Assembly: GCA_030539395.1 (NCBI GenBank)
Contig: JAUNSC010000032.1
Location: 1 to 37,835 of the forward strand
Reading direction: 5' to 3'
Source of the DNA: Eubacteriales bacterium
Lineage (GTDB): Bacteria > Bacillota > Clostridia > Lachnospirales > Lachnospiraceae
Length of the DNA: 37,835 nucleotides
Shown here piece by piece: positions 6,520 to 16,023 of the stretch (within the stretch, counting starts at the first letter, position 1; every line of letters starts with the position of its first letter). Below the pieces are notes generated by a model. That model searched no databases, was not told where the DNA came from, and saw only the letters and a program-made list of their open reading frames with translations. A program made the position numbers and the translations under genes.

Positions 6520-9459
6520 ATGATTTCAAACAAAGGAAAATTGCAATACAAAGAAGAACGAAGACTGATACGTAAAGCCTGCGAAGAGAAAAAACTGGTA
6601 CTTTTTGTAGGGGCCGGCGTATCGCGTTATTCAAGTATGCCTGGCTGGAGGGCAGCAATTGAGGAAATCAAAAAGTGCCTGTATATGAGCAGCGACGAGC
6701 ATCAGGAAGATTATCTAAAAATACCTCAGATGTATTATAACGCCCGTGGTGCCAAAGAATACACGGAACTTATGCGAAAGATATTTCGCTATCGCACCAG
6801 GATGGAAACTAATGCAATACATAAAAAGTTAATTGCTTTTAATACTCATACGATTATTACCACTAATTATGATTCTTTGCTGGAAATAGCAGCAGGGGAG
6901 AATGGCGAGTTTATTCAGACGATTGCCTGTGATACAGATATGCCATACAAGACAGCAGAGAAAGAAATCATCAAGATGCATGGAGATTTTGAACATAATA
7001 ATTTTGTGCTGAAGGAGGATGATTATCTGAATTACAGCGAAAACTTTAAGCTGATTGAGACTTACATAAAAGCCTTGATTGGAGGAAATGTGGTATTTTT
7101 TGTGGGTTATTCTTTCAGCGACCCGGATATTAAACAGATTTTTACATGGGTGAAGAGTATTCTTGGAAAAAACTTCCAGAGAGCATATATGGTTGAGACA
7201 TTTCAAAAATATAACCAGAATGATTATGATTACTATAAAAATCTTGGAATTAATATGATTTACGCAGATCAATGTGTGGATGATTTTAAGAAAGAGAAAG
7301 CGGAGGAATATTTAAACGACATACTGGACTACATTTTGCAAGAAGAAAATTCTGATAACATAATTGATTGTGTATACGACTATTTAAAACCTTTTGCAGA
7401 TCTTAATTATACTATGCAGCCGTATATTACGAAAGCGTTTCGGTCTGTAGGAATCTGTGCTGATGATAATGAACTGATGCCTTATAATATAGAATCGACA
7501 GACAGTGATGCAGCCCGTCTGATGACACTTTTGCAAAACGACAGTGCGGGTGAGGTCGAGACGGCTGAAAAAGTTAAGACAATTCAAGAGATACTTGTAA
7601 AAAGCAGTATACTTAAATTGTCCGTGTGTGAAAAAAGAAAAGAGGGCGGATATAATGAAATATCTAAGAATATTATGCAGGTGGAATTACCCCAACGAAT
7701 CCGTGCAGTTTTTGAGTTTGACCAGCAGGCGATGCGGCAGCAGATAGATCAAAATGAGATGTATCTGGGAGATGATGCGCAGATGCATCTTCGTCAGGCG
7801 TGGATGTATTTTCAGCTGTATATGTATACTAAGGCTTATTTTTGCATAAAGAAGGCTTCATCAATTTTCCTGAGAAAAAATCAATATGCGTGGTACTTTA
7901 TTTCTGAATTCAATCGGTATTATGTCGGACAATTAATAAGTAATAGTTTCCAGGTGAGCATTACAGCGGAAGAAAAAGCACAGATTGAGAGAGAATATAA
8001 AGCAATAGATTTAAATAAGACCTTTTCCAGAATGCCGAATTTGGGAAATAACTGGAATGAGTTTTTGAAGGACTTTCAGACATTTCGATTTTGCTATACA
8101 ACTTTGAGAAGTGCTTATGATATTTCGCAAAAGATGGAAAAGGAAGCCAAAACAAATTACTTTGCGTACGGCGGGACACCAGAATATGAGAAGATGCAGA
8201 ATCTGATAAAAGATTTTTGGCTTTATCAGGAGCAGAATTATATGATGCTGGATAATTACCGGGAGGTCACAGAAATCTATAAATTGTATGCAAAAAGTGT
8301 GCTGGCTTCTGCAGGGACAGAAGATATGTGTGTGGAAGAAGGCATGTTCATGCAGGAAGCGACATTCAATGTCCATAAGGAAAAATTGGATGAATTCGAT
8401 TTGTTCGTTATTTTGAGATATCTATCCGCTCAGGATCTGGAGAATTTTATCCGACAGTATGAGATTGAGCATATTGATATAACAGAGGAAGGTATTGAAT
8501 ATTTGAAAAAAATCTTTTCAAATTTGGCTGTCCACAAAAATTGCATGGGAAAGAATAGTATTTTGTGGACCTTTTTGAAGATAGTATGTTTGGTCAAAAT
8601 AGATTCGGATATGGCAGATGGAATTGTGGAAACTGTAAGTAAAGCTGTCAGGTGGCAGGAGGCATATTCTCAAAGAACGGATATACTGGATTTTGTATAT
8701 AAGAATTATAATGAAAGACCAAAACAGAGACGATCAAAGAACGAACACAATAAGCCGGTGCTGGAAAAATTTTTGGATACGCTGATTGAGAAAACACTGC
8801 AGGTTCCTTATGGGAAAACAGAAAGTCATGCTTTTGAGCAATTAATCAAAGTGGTTGCACAGATTTATCAGAAAATCTATGGCGGTTATGATAATAAAAT
8901 GATAAAAGAACTGATAGAGCAGCGTCGATACAGTACCATTGTAAAACTTTATTCATCATGTGTGAAAAAGTGGCAGACAACGATACGGGATGTTTGCAGC
9001 AGATGGGACGGAAAAGTGGATGCGGCGAATATTGATCTGTATGCTGATATGGTACGGGGCGGCATTATTAATCCGGTTGAAGCATATGAAAGAAAAGTTC
9101 TGGGCAGCCTGGATTTACTGAAGCAACAGAGTAAAGGAGTATATCCAAACCAATACGAAGAAGTATTGAGTTGTATGGTAAATCTTTATTTGGATGATAA
9201 AATTCTTTTAAAAGAGCAGTTTGTGCAGGTCTTCCAGACAGCAGAGAAAAAACTGGTGCGTTGTCTTGCAAATATCCATGATTTTGACTACAGGGAGTTT
9301 GATCTGCAATGGCTTAATCATTTTGGCAAAAAGTTATTGGAAGAGCTGGCAGCAGACGAAAATGCCGGACCGGAGATCCGTCAGAAATTCAGAAGGGAGT
9401 ATCTGGACGGGCTGTTAGATAAAAGTCTTATGAGGATATACTTTGAAAATTTTGCATAA
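6520..9459 (+). CDS. SIR2-domain protein resembling DSR-type anti-phage NADases
   Basis: The protein has 979 aa. The N-terminal ~260 residues are a SIR2 domain: LVLFVGAGVS (26-35, NAD-binding GAG), TTNYDSLLE (114-122, catalytic-type Asn116), KMHGDF (152-157, catalytic-type His154) and FFVGYSFSDPD. The remaining 700 residues are rich in aromatic and charged helices with no enzymatic motif. This matches the architecture of the defence-associated sirtuins (DSR1/DSR2, about 1,000 aa, SIR2 plus a long helical sensor region). Those enzymes destroy NAD when a phage protein binds the C-terminal part. No HerA, Argonaute or other usual SIR2 partner is adjacent, which favours a stand-alone DSR-like system. 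The ribosome binding site ttaggagtg precedes the ATG. Activity and trigger are inferred. Confidence 0.85.
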   Translation: MISNKGKLQYKEERRLIRKACEEKKLVLFVGAGVSRYSSMPGWRAAIEEIKKCLYMSSDEHQEDYLKIPQMYYNARGAKEYTELMRKIFRYRTRMETNAIHKKLIAFNTHTIITTNYDSLLEIAAGENGEFIQTIACDTDMPYKTAEKEIIKMHGDFEHNNFVLKEDDYLNYSENFKLIETYIKALIGGNVVFFVGYSFSDPDIKQIFTWVKSILGKNFQRAYMVETFQKYNQNDYDYYKNLGINMIYADQCVDDFKKEKAEEYLNDILDYILQEENSDNIIDCVYDYLKPFADLNYTMQPYITKAFRSVGICADDNELMPYNIESTDSDAARLMTLLQNDSAGEVETAEKVKTIQEILVKSSILKLSVCEKRKEGGYNEISKNIMQVELPQRIRAVFEFDQQAMRQQIDQNEMYLGDDAQMHLRQAWMYFQLYMYTKAYFCIKKASSIFLRKNQYAWYFISEFNRYYVGQLISNSFQVSITAEEKAQIEREYKAIDLNKTFSRMPNLGNNWNEFLKDFQTFRFCYTTLRSAYDISQKMEKEAKTNYFAYGGTPEYEKMQNLIKDFWLYQEQNYMMLDNYREVTEIYKLYAKSVLASAGTEDMCVEEGMFMQEATFNVHKEKLDEFDLFVILRYLSAQDLENFIRQYEIEHIDITEEGIEYLKKIFSNLAVHKNCMGKNSILWTFLKIVCLVKIDSDMADGIVETVSKAVRWQEAYSQRTDILDFVYKNYNERPKQRRSKNEHNKPVLEKFLDTLIEKTLQVPYGKTESHAFEQLIKVVAQIYQKIYGGYDNKMIKELIEQRRYSTIVKLYSSCVKKWQTTIRDVCSRWDGKVDAANIDLYADMVRGGIINPVEAYERKVLGSLDLLKQQSKGVYPNQYEEVLSCMVNLYLDDKILLKEQFVQVFQTAEKKLVRCLANIHDFDYREFDLQWLNHFGKKLLEELAADENAGPEIRQKFRREYLDGLLDKSLMRIYFENFA

Positions 9460-9477
9460 AGTAAGTAATTCGGAGAT

Positions 9478-9497
9478 GGGCATCTTTTGGGATGCCC
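9478..9497 (+). terminator. Hairpin after the SIR2-domain gene
   Basis: GGGCATC (9478-9484) pairs with GATGCCC (9491-9497) around a six-base loop, followed by a short T-rich stretch (gtttgtc). It is a plausible intrinsic terminator with a weak U-tract. The rest of the gap to 9686 shows no gene. Confidence 0.55.
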
Positions 9498-9685
9498 GTT
9501 TGTCAAATCTTATAGTATCTGGTCGAATCAGGCCAAACAATCATATTTTAACAGAGGAATTCAAAATTTAGGCAAATTGATAAAAATGTCTGAAAAATGT
9601 GCAAAAAAAGGTGGCTGTCTATGGCAAAATTGGGTGACATAACACATACTGTGTACTGAATCGTTAAAGAAAGGGTGTATGTGTT

Positions 9686-11767
9686 ATGGGAAAAGCCGGT
9701 ACAAAGATTGTAAAATTCAGGGTGCCGATTTTCATTATCAGCCTGTTGCTGCTGATTCCGTCGGGGATAGGATATATCAAAACAAGAATCAACTATGATA
9801 TTCTGTACTATCTTCCGGATTCTATTGAGACAATGCAGGGTCAGGATATTCTGGCGGAGCAGTTTGGAACAGGGGCTTACTCCATGTTTATCTGTGAGGG
9901 GATGAGCAATAAGGATGTGGCAAAATTAAAGGAAAAGATTCAGGACGTGGAGCACGTAGAAAAAGTGATCTGGTACGATTCTATCCTGGATTTAAGTGTT
10001 CCGATGGAGATGCTTCCGGATAAAGTAAGAGACATATTTAATGCGGAAGACTCCACAATGATGTTTATTATTTTTGATACGACAACATCAGCAGATGAAA
10101 CGATGAATGCAATTCTTGAAATACGTCAGATTGCCGGAAAACAATGCTTTTTAAGCGGTATGTCTGCGATTGTTACAGATACAAAGGAATTGTCGGACCG
10201 GGAAGTGCCAATTTATGTTGTGATTGCTGTTGTGCTTTCAGCGCTGGTGCTTGCATTGACGATGGAATCTTTTTTCATTCCGGTGGTATTTCTTCTCAGT
10301 ATTGGTATGGCGATTGTCTATAATCTGGGAAGTAATGTTTTTCTGGGACAGATTTCATACATAACAAAAGCATTGGCGGCGGTACTGCAACTGGGTGTAA
10401 CGATGGACTATTCCATCTTTTTGTGGCACAGCTATCAGGAACAACTGAAGTTTCATGATGACAGAAAAGATGCCATGGCGGTGGCGATCGATCTGACGTT
10501 TAAATCGGTAGTAGGAAGTTCTACTACAACAGTGGCAGGCTTTATTGCACTTTGTTTTATGAGCTTTACTCTGGGGCTTGATTTGGGTATTGTCATGGCA
10601 AAGGGCGTTGTTATTGGTGTAATCTGCTGTGTGACTGTCCTTCCGTCTATGATCATGATTTTTGATAAGGTGCTTGAAAAGACAAAGCACAGAGCGCTTT
10701 TGCCAAATATGGATAAGCTGTCTGATTTTGTCACAGGGCATTATCGGTTTTTTGCAATTGTTTTAGCAGTAATGATTCTTCCGGCGGCATATTGTCAGAA
10801 TAATACAAAAGTATATTATGATCTGGCCAATACACTTCCAAAAGAACTGGACAGTATTCAGGCGCAGGATAAGCTGGAAGAAGATTACAATATGGGAGCC
10901 ATGCATATGCTGCTGTTAAGCCGTGATATGACCGGAAAGCAGATTCGTGAGATGACGGAGGAAATGGAGCAGGTGGACGGCGTGAAAGGCGTTCTTGGCC
11001 TGGAGTCTGTTCTGGGAAGCCGCATACCGGCATCTATGATTCCGGAGGAACTGACCGGCACACTGGAGAATGAAAACTATGAACTGCTCCTGGTCAATAA
11101 TGAGTATAAGGTGGCATCGGATGAGGTGAATGCCCAGATTACACAATTGAATGAAATACTGAAGCGGTATGATCCCAAAGGTATGCTTGTGGGAGAAGCG
11201 CCATGCACGAAAGACCTGATTACGATAACAGATAAAGACTTTGCCACAGTAAGCTCAGTGTCGATTTTGGCTGTATTTGTCATTATTCTGATTGTATTTA
11301 AATCAGCATTTTTGCCGGTCCTTCTGGTGGCTGTTATTGAATTCGCTATTTTCATCAATCTGGGAATACCTTATTTGACAGGCACAGAATTGCCGTTTAT
11401 TGCATCAATTGTAATCGGAACGATTCAGCTTGGGGCGACAGTAGATTATGCAATTTTGATGACCAGCCGCTACGAAAAAGAGCGTGGAAGCGGAAAAGGG
11501 AAGCTGGAATCGATTCAGATCGCTCACCGCACCAGCATCAAATCCATTATGATCAGTGCAATCAGTTTCTTTGCAGCGACATTTGGTGTTGGACTTTATT
11601 CCAATATAGATATGATCAGCTCCCTGTGTCTTCTGATGGCAAGGGGAGCCATAATCAGTATGGTTGTTGTTATTTGTACATTACCGGCTATGTATATGGT
11701 GTTTGATAAAATAATTTGTAAGACCAGCAGGGGATTTAAAGTGAAGGAGGCAGCAAAAAATGAATAA
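9686..11767 (+). CDS. MMPL/RND-family transporter
   Basis: This 693-aa membrane protein is built as two similar halves. Each half is one N-terminal TM helix, an extracytoplasmic domain of about 150 residues, and a bundle of five TM helices. The proton-relay Asp-Tyr pairs of the family appear in both halves: QLGVTMDYSIF (Asp241) and QLGATVDYAIL (Asp587), which is the layout seen in MmpL proteins. Likely role: proton-driven export or trafficking of a lipid, peptide or surface component. The start codon overlaps the next gene's 5' end only at the other end of this gene: the last 8 bases are shared with the heptad-repeat protein gene, whose ribosome binding site (gaaggagg) lies in the transporter's last codons. 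The two are therefore translationally coupled. Confidence 0.9.
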   Translation: MGKAGTKIVKFRVPIFIISLLLLIPSGIGYIKTRINYDILYYLPDSIETMQGQDILAEQFGTGAYSMFICEGMSNKDVAKLKEKIQDVEHVEKVIWYDSILDLSVPMEMLPDKVRDIFNAEDSTMMFIIFDTTTSADETMNAILEIRQIAGKQCFLSGMSAIVTDTKELSDREVPIYVVIAVVLSALVLALTMESFFIPVVFLLSIGMAIVYNLGSNVFLGQISYITKALAAVLQLGVTMDYSIFLWHSYQEQLKFHDDRKDAMAVAIDLTFKSVVGSSTTTVAGFIALCFMSFTLGLDLGIVMAKGVVIGVICCVTVLPSMIMIFDKVLEKTKHRALLPNMDKLSDFVTGHYRFFAIVLAVMILPAAYCQNNTKVYYDLANTLPKELDSIQAQDKLEEDYNMGAMHMLLLSRDMTGKQIREMTEEMEQVDGVKGVLGLESVLGSRIPASMIPEELTGTLENENYELLLVNNEYKVASDEVNAQITQLNEILKRYDPKGMLVGEAPCTKDLITITDKDFATVSSVSILAVFVIILIVFKSAFLPVLLVAVIEFAIFINLGIPYLTGTELPFIASIVIGTIQLGATVDYAILMTSRYEKERGSGKGKLESIQIAHRTSIKSIMISAISFFAATFGVGLYSNIDMISSLCLLMARGAIISMVVVICTLPAMYMVFDKIICKTSRGFKVKEAAKNE

Positions 11768-14700
11768 AAATAAGAAATTGATAAAACCGATAGCTGTTGC
11801 AATGACCGGTGTGATGTTGGCAGGCCAGACCGGAGGATTCGTGCTGGCAGCAGACAAAACGGTGAATAAAACGGAAAACGTGCAAAACGAGAAAGAAGAG
11901 ACCGTATATGTGAAAGCAGAGCCGGATGGTTCCGCTTTGGATATTATTGTCAGCGACTGGCTGAAAAATCCGGAGGGATCACATACGCTGGAAGATATAT
12001 CCGACTTAAGTGATATTGAAAATGTCAAGGGAGAAGAAGGTTTTACCCGTGAGGGCGATAAGATTACGTGGGAAGCTAATGGAAATGATATATATTATCA
12101 GGGAAAAACAACGAAAGAAGTGCCTGTGTCTGTGGAAATTACATATTATCTTGACGGAGAGAAAATCGAGCCGCAGGAACTGGCAGGAAAAAGCGGTCAT
12201 GTAAAAATTGTATTCGACTATAAAAATAAGATGAAGAAGGGAGATATCTATACGCCGTTTTTGATGGCTACGGGGCTGGTACTGCCGGAGGAAAATTTTC
12301 ACAATGTGGAAGTGACAAATGGCAAGCTGGTGGCTGACGGGGAGAAAAATATTGTAATCGGCATTGGTGTGCCGGGCATGAATGACAGCCTTAAGATGGA
12401 AGAGTCAGATTTGATGAAGGAACTGGATATTGATTTTCCGGAATCCTTTGAGATTGAGGCTGATGTGACAGACTTTGAGCTTACCATGTCCATGACGGTG
12501 GCCAGCAATCTGGATCTGTCCGACCTGGATCTGGACGAAGTGAAAGACAGAGAAGAACTTCAGGACAAAATTGATGAAATGAAAGATGGGGCAACGCAGC
12601 TGGTTGACGGTACCGGAGAATTGGCTGATGGCGTTCAGGAATTAAAAGATTCCTGTCAGGAACTGATTGATGGGATGAACAGTCTGGATGAGGGTGCAGG
12701 AACGCTGAATGACGGTCTGGCAACATTGAATACAAAAAAGAATGATCTTGTATCAGGAATCAATGCACTGGCAGCAGGTATCGATACGTTGAACAGCAAA
12801 AAAGGCGATCTGATCAGCGGAGTTGATCAGCTGGCCAATGGAATTTATACATTGAATAATAACAAAGGAACGCTGATAAACGGTATAAACGAACTTGCGA
12901 AGGGAACAAAGCAGCTGGATGAAGGGACGGCTGCATTACAGGCAGGAACATCACAGCTTGCAGGAGGAGCCGGAACACTGGACAGCAGTAAGAATCAGTT
13001 GATTGCCGGAGTGGACCAGTTGGCGGCCGGTATAAACGGGGATGGAACAAGCAGCAATCCGGGCCTGTTAAAAGGGGCAAAAGAACTGGCAGCAGGTCTC
13101 GATATGCTGGCAGAAAGCGTGAGTGGAAGCAATAATAGCGACAGTCTTTCGAACGGTGCAGCAAAATTGAAAGCAGGGGTAACAAACCTTCTTACTGCAG
13201 TAGACGGGCAGGCTCTGCCTGGAATTGAACAAATAGAGGGTGGAATCAATCAGCTTCTTGCTGCAATCGGAGATTCTCAGACGGGGCCGGCAACGCTGGG
13301 AGGCGGTGTACAGGCTTTAAAAGATGCGGCAGGACAAATACAACAGCAGACGGCTCCGCTGGGCACAGGCCTTCAGCAGATGCAAACAGGAATAGATAAT
13401 GTGAATACCGGTGTACTTGATGCAGTAATTGCAGGAATAGACGGTTATCCTGCATCAGGAACAGGCGGGGATAGCCAGGGCACTGGAACAACGGCATCAG
13501 AGACGCAGTTGACAACGGTGGAGGTGGAGGTAAATCCTGCAGAAGCGGCTCCGGATGCAGTTGCTTCATTGCAGGCGTCACTGGAAGCAAACAGGAGTGT
13601 ACTTTCCAGCCTTCAGGGAGTAAAAGGAACTGTGGGTGCTGTTAAGCTCCCGGAGTCTATGAAGGCGCTTTCCGGAACTTATGACAGCTATGTGGGAGAA
13701 CTTGATTCCTGCATTTCCCAGCTGGAATCAGCAATTGCATCACAGGAAGCGGCACTTACAGCTTTGCAGGCAACACAGACTCAGACGGTTGAAGCCGAAG
13801 TTCCGGTTACTGCAAATCAATCACAGAGTGGCGCAAGAAGTGTAAACGGGGATACAGTGGAGGTATCTGCTGATGTTTTACAGCAATGGAAGAGCACACT
13901 GGAAACTGGTAAGGGAGGATTACAGCAAATATCCGCACAGATTGGTACGCTTATGGCTCAGCTGCAGGGAAATGACCAGAATCCGGGATTAAGCGGAGCA
14001 CTTAACCAACTGAGTGCAGGGCTTGACAGTCTTGCTGCAGGACTGGATGGAGTCAAATCTGGTTTATCCAGTGGAAATATGACGGCCCCTGGTCTGAAAG
14101 AAGGAATTGCTGCACTGAAAGCCGGCATATCCAGCGGCAGCCAGCAGCAGCCGGGCGTAAAAGAGGGACTGCAGCAGATATTGACAGGATTGGAACAATT
14201 GGCTGCAGGGATTGATGTGAGTCTGACAGACGGTATTTCAAAATTGCAGGCTGGTTCAAAAACGCTGGCAGATGGTGTTCAGCAGCTGGCAAACGGAGTA
14301 AACAGCACTTATGATAAAAATGGTACTATTACAAAAATGGGATTAAAGGACGGTATGCATGCACTTGGAGATGGTATTGGACAGGTGGCATCCGGTGCAA
14401 ATGATCTGAAAAGCGGTGCGGGAGAACTGAAGGCAGGTACAGGGAAACTTAACACGGGTACAATGAAACTTCAAAGTGGTGCCGGAACACTGGCAGATGG
14501 TGTCGGGCAACTTGCATCCGGGGCAGGAAAACTGCAGTCAGGTGCGGCGACTCTCGGAAACGGTGTCCAGCAGCTGGCAAACGGTGGCTCTCAGCTGAAA
14601 GAAGGAGGAGCAACCCTTGCAGATGGAATTGAGCAGCTGGCTTCAGGAGGACAGGAACTGAAAGAAGGAACGTCAAAACTGGCAGATGGAGGATCCCGTT

Positions 14701-14942
14701 TAGATGAAGGAGTTGACAAATTAAATGAAGGTGCAATTGAACTGCGCGATGGAATGGAAGAGTTCAATGAGGAGGCTGTCGAAAAAATAACCGATGTTCT
14801 TGAAAATGATCTGCAGGAGTTTATTGACAGACTTGATGATATTAAAGAAGCCGGAAAAGAATATCAGAGCTTTTCAGAAAGCGGAAACAGCAGCGGAAAT
14901 GTTAAATTTATTATTGAAACTGGAAGCATTGAGTTAGAGTGA
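11760..14942 (+). CDS. Secreted Gly/Leu heptad-repeat protein (YhgE/Pip-like rod)
   Basis: The protein has 1,060 aa. An N-terminal signal peptide (basic MNKNKKLIKP, hydrophobic core, cleavage near VLAAD, about residue 31) is followed by a non-repetitive domain (about 35-270). A very long region of x-x-x-L-x-x-G heptads runs to about 1004. It contains three 21-aa tandem units at 322-384 and 20 uninterrupted heptads at 865-1004. A short C-terminal tail ends in IETGSIELE. This repeat is known from YhgE/Pip membrane proteins (the TIGR03057-type heptads), but those usually carry TM helices of their own. Here no TM segment follows the repeats, and the membrane part is presumably the co-encoded MMPL transporter. 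Start: ATG at 11760 with gaaggagg nine bases upstream. Likely an extended envelope-spanning rod or adaptor for the transporter (inference). Confidence 0.85.
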   Translation: MNKNKKLIKPIAVAMTGVMLAGQTGGFVLAADKTVNKTENVQNEKEETVYVKAEPDGSALDIIVSDWLKNPEGSHTLEDISDLSDIENVKGEEGFTREGDKITWEANGNDIYYQGKTTKEVPVSVEITYYLDGEKIEPQELAGKSGHVKIVFDYKNKMKKGDIYTPFLMATGLVLPEENFHNVEVTNGKLVADGEKNIVIGIGVPGMNDSLKMEESDLMKELDIDFPESFEIEADVTDFELTMSMTVASNLDLSDLDLDEVKDREELQDKIDEMKDGATQLVDGTGELADGVQELKDSCQELIDGMNSLDEGAGTLNDGLATLNTKKNDLVSGINALAAGIDTLNSKKGDLISGVDQLANGIYTLNNNKGTLINGINELAKGTKQLDEGTAALQAGTSQLAGGAGTLDSSKNQLIAGVDQLAAGINGDGTSSNPGLLKGAKELAAGLDMLAESVSGSNNSDSLSNGAAKLKAGVTNLLTAVDGQALPGIEQIEGGINQLLAAIGDSQTGPATLGGGVQALKDAAGQIQQQTAPLGTGLQQMQTGIDNVNTGVLDAVIAGIDGYPASGTGGDSQGTGTTASETQLTTVEVEVNPAEAAPDAVASLQASLEANRSVLSSLQGVKGTVGAVKLPESMKALSGTYDSYVGELDSCISQLESAIASQEAALTALQATQTQTVEAEVPVTANQSQSGARSVNGDTVEVSADVLQQWKSTLETGKGGLQQISAQIGTLMAQLQGNDQNPGLSGALNQLSAGLDSLAAGLDGVKSGLSSGNMTAPGLKEGIAALKAGISSGSQQQPGVKEGLQQILTGLEQLAAGIDVSLTDGISKLQAGSKTLADGVQQLANGVNSTYDKNGTITKMGLKDGMHALGDGIGQVASGANDLKSGAGELKAGTGKLNTGTMKLQSGAGTLADGVGQLASGAGKLQSGAATLGNGVQQLANGGSQLKEGGATLADGIEQLASGGQELKEGTSKLADGGSRLDEGVDKLNEGAIELRDGMEEFNEEAVEKITDVLENDLQEFIDRLDDIKEAGKEYQSFSESGNSSGNVKFIIETGSIELE
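12723..12911 (+). repeat. Three tandem 63-bp repeats inside the rod gene
   Basis: Residues 322-384 are three 21-aa units beginning TLNTKKNDLVSG, TLNSKKGDLISG and TLNNNKGTLING, each equal to three heptads. The DNA copies have diverged, so expansion is not recent. Confidence 0.8.
14352..14771 (+). repeat. Twenty uninterrupted heptad codons blocks (G-x-x-x-L-x-x)
   Basis: Residues 865-1004 are 20 consecutive heptads of the form GxxxLxx (for example GAGELKA, GTGKLNT, GVQQLAN, GGSRLDE), with Gly at every first position and Leu at almost every fifth. The DNA is not identical between units. Confidence 0.85.
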
Positions 14943-14952
14943 TCGTCAGTTG

Positions 14953-14999
14953 AAAAAGGAACCATGTGGCAGTAAGGAATGGACGCATGGTTCCTTTTT
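14953..14999 (+). terminator. Intrinsic terminator of the MMPL/rod operon
   Basis: aaaaaggaaccatg (14953-14966) pairs perfectly with catggttccttttt (14986-14999), giving a strong GC-containing stem with an A-tract before and a T-tract after. It may work in both directions. Confidence 0.85.
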
Positions 15000-15000
15000 G

Positions 15001-15029
15001 TTGACAAATGAGGGGAATTTTCCTATAAT
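15001..15029 (+). promoter_or_regulatory. Perfect consensus sigma-A promoter of degV
   Basis: TTGACA (15001-15006) and TATAAT (15024-15029) with a 17-bp spacer match the consensus at all twelve positions. The -35 box starts two bases after the upstream terminator ends. The leader before the ATG is about 85 nt. Confidence 0.85.
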
Positions 15030-15122
15030 TAGATGATAATTCACCTCATATTGGGGTACAGGGAAAATGGAGTTGTGAAATAGACTGTGAAATAGATTAT
15101 TATAAAAACAGGAGAGAATATT

Positions 15123-15965
15123 ATGGCGATTCGCATTATTACAGATTCAGCGGCAGATTATTCTGCACAGGAAATCGAAAGAAGAGATATTATCTGTATT
15201 CCCATGTCAATATCTTTTGGTGAGGAAAATTATTTGGATGGAGTCGACTTATCAAAAGAAGAATTTTTTGAAAAACTGATGTCACAATCGGAATTCCCCA
15301 AAACTGCACAGCCTTCTCCCATGGTGTTTATGGATCACTTTAAAGAAGCAAAAGAGGCAGGAGATACTGTGATCGCAATTCTGATATCCAGTGCTTTGAG
15401 CGGAACTGTCCAGACAGCAATTATGGCAAAAGACATGATAGAATATGACAATATTTATATTATGGACAGCAAAAACGCAACTCTTGGAATGCGTATTTTA
15501 GTGGACCGGGCGGTTGTGCTCAAAGAGCAGGGGAAAAGTGCAGAAGAGATTGTGGAAGAACTCGAAACACTGCGTGACCGCATACGTCTGTATGCCGGGC
15601 TGGATACATTAGAATATCTTTATAAAGGCGGAAGACTGTCAAAAGGGCAGGCAGTGATCGGAAATCTGGTAAATTTGAAACCGGCTGTTACCATTACGGA
15701 AGAAGGTACAGTAGAGCTTTGCGGAAAGCAGATCGGAATCCGTCACGTATATAAGCAATTGGCGAAAATTGTTGAAGAGGATGCACCGGATGTGGAATAT
15801 CCGATTTATTTCCTGTATTCATACGATAAAAAGAATTGTGCAGGCTTTATCCAGTATCTTCAGAAAAAGGGGATGGATTTTGGAGCACCCAAAATCAGAG
15901 GAATTGGTGCTACCATAGGCAGTCATATCGGAACGGGAGCATTCGGTATAGTGTACGTAAAATAA
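15123..15965 (+). CDS. DegV family fatty-acid-binding protein
   Basis: The protein has 280 aa, the usual length for DegV. The N-terminal IITDSAADY, TAQPSPM (the conserved TSQPS-type segment), ISSALSGTVQTA with the ligand-contact Ser, and the C-terminal GATIGSHIGTGAFG are all present. The family (FakB and relatives) binds a fatty acid for presentation to the FakA kinase, feeding exogenous fatty acids into phospholipids. No fakA is visible here. The ribosome binding site aggaga lies before the ATG at 15123. It is transcribed from a perfect consensus promoter. Confidence 0.9.
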   Translation: MAIRIITDSAADYSAQEIERRDIICIPMSISFGEENYLDGVDLSKEEFFEKLMSQSEFPKTAQPSPMVFMDHFKEAKEAGDTVIAILISSALSGTVQTAIMAKDMIEYDNIYIMDSKNATLGMRILVDRAVVLKEQGKSAEEIVEELETLRDRIRLYAGLDTLEYLYKGGRLSKGQAVIGNLVNLKPAVTITEEGTVELCGKQIGIRHVYKQLAKIVEEDAPDVEYPIYFLYSYDKKNCAGFIQYLQKKGMDFGAPKIRGIGATIGSHIGTGAFGIVYVK

Positions 15966-16023
15966 AAGTGTATATAGGGTTAATGTTGAATATAATAGAG
16001 TAATTTAATAAGGAGTCAGTTTT

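Noticed and set aside
9640-9665. Dyad-like acacatactgtgt before the MMPL gene as an operator
   Set aside because: The symmetry is imperfect, no clear promoter overlaps it, and no regulator gene is adjacent.
12814-13185. Minus-strand frames across the heptad-repeat gene
   Set aside because: They are Leu/Pro/Ser-rich shadows produced by the repetitive Gly/Leu codons.
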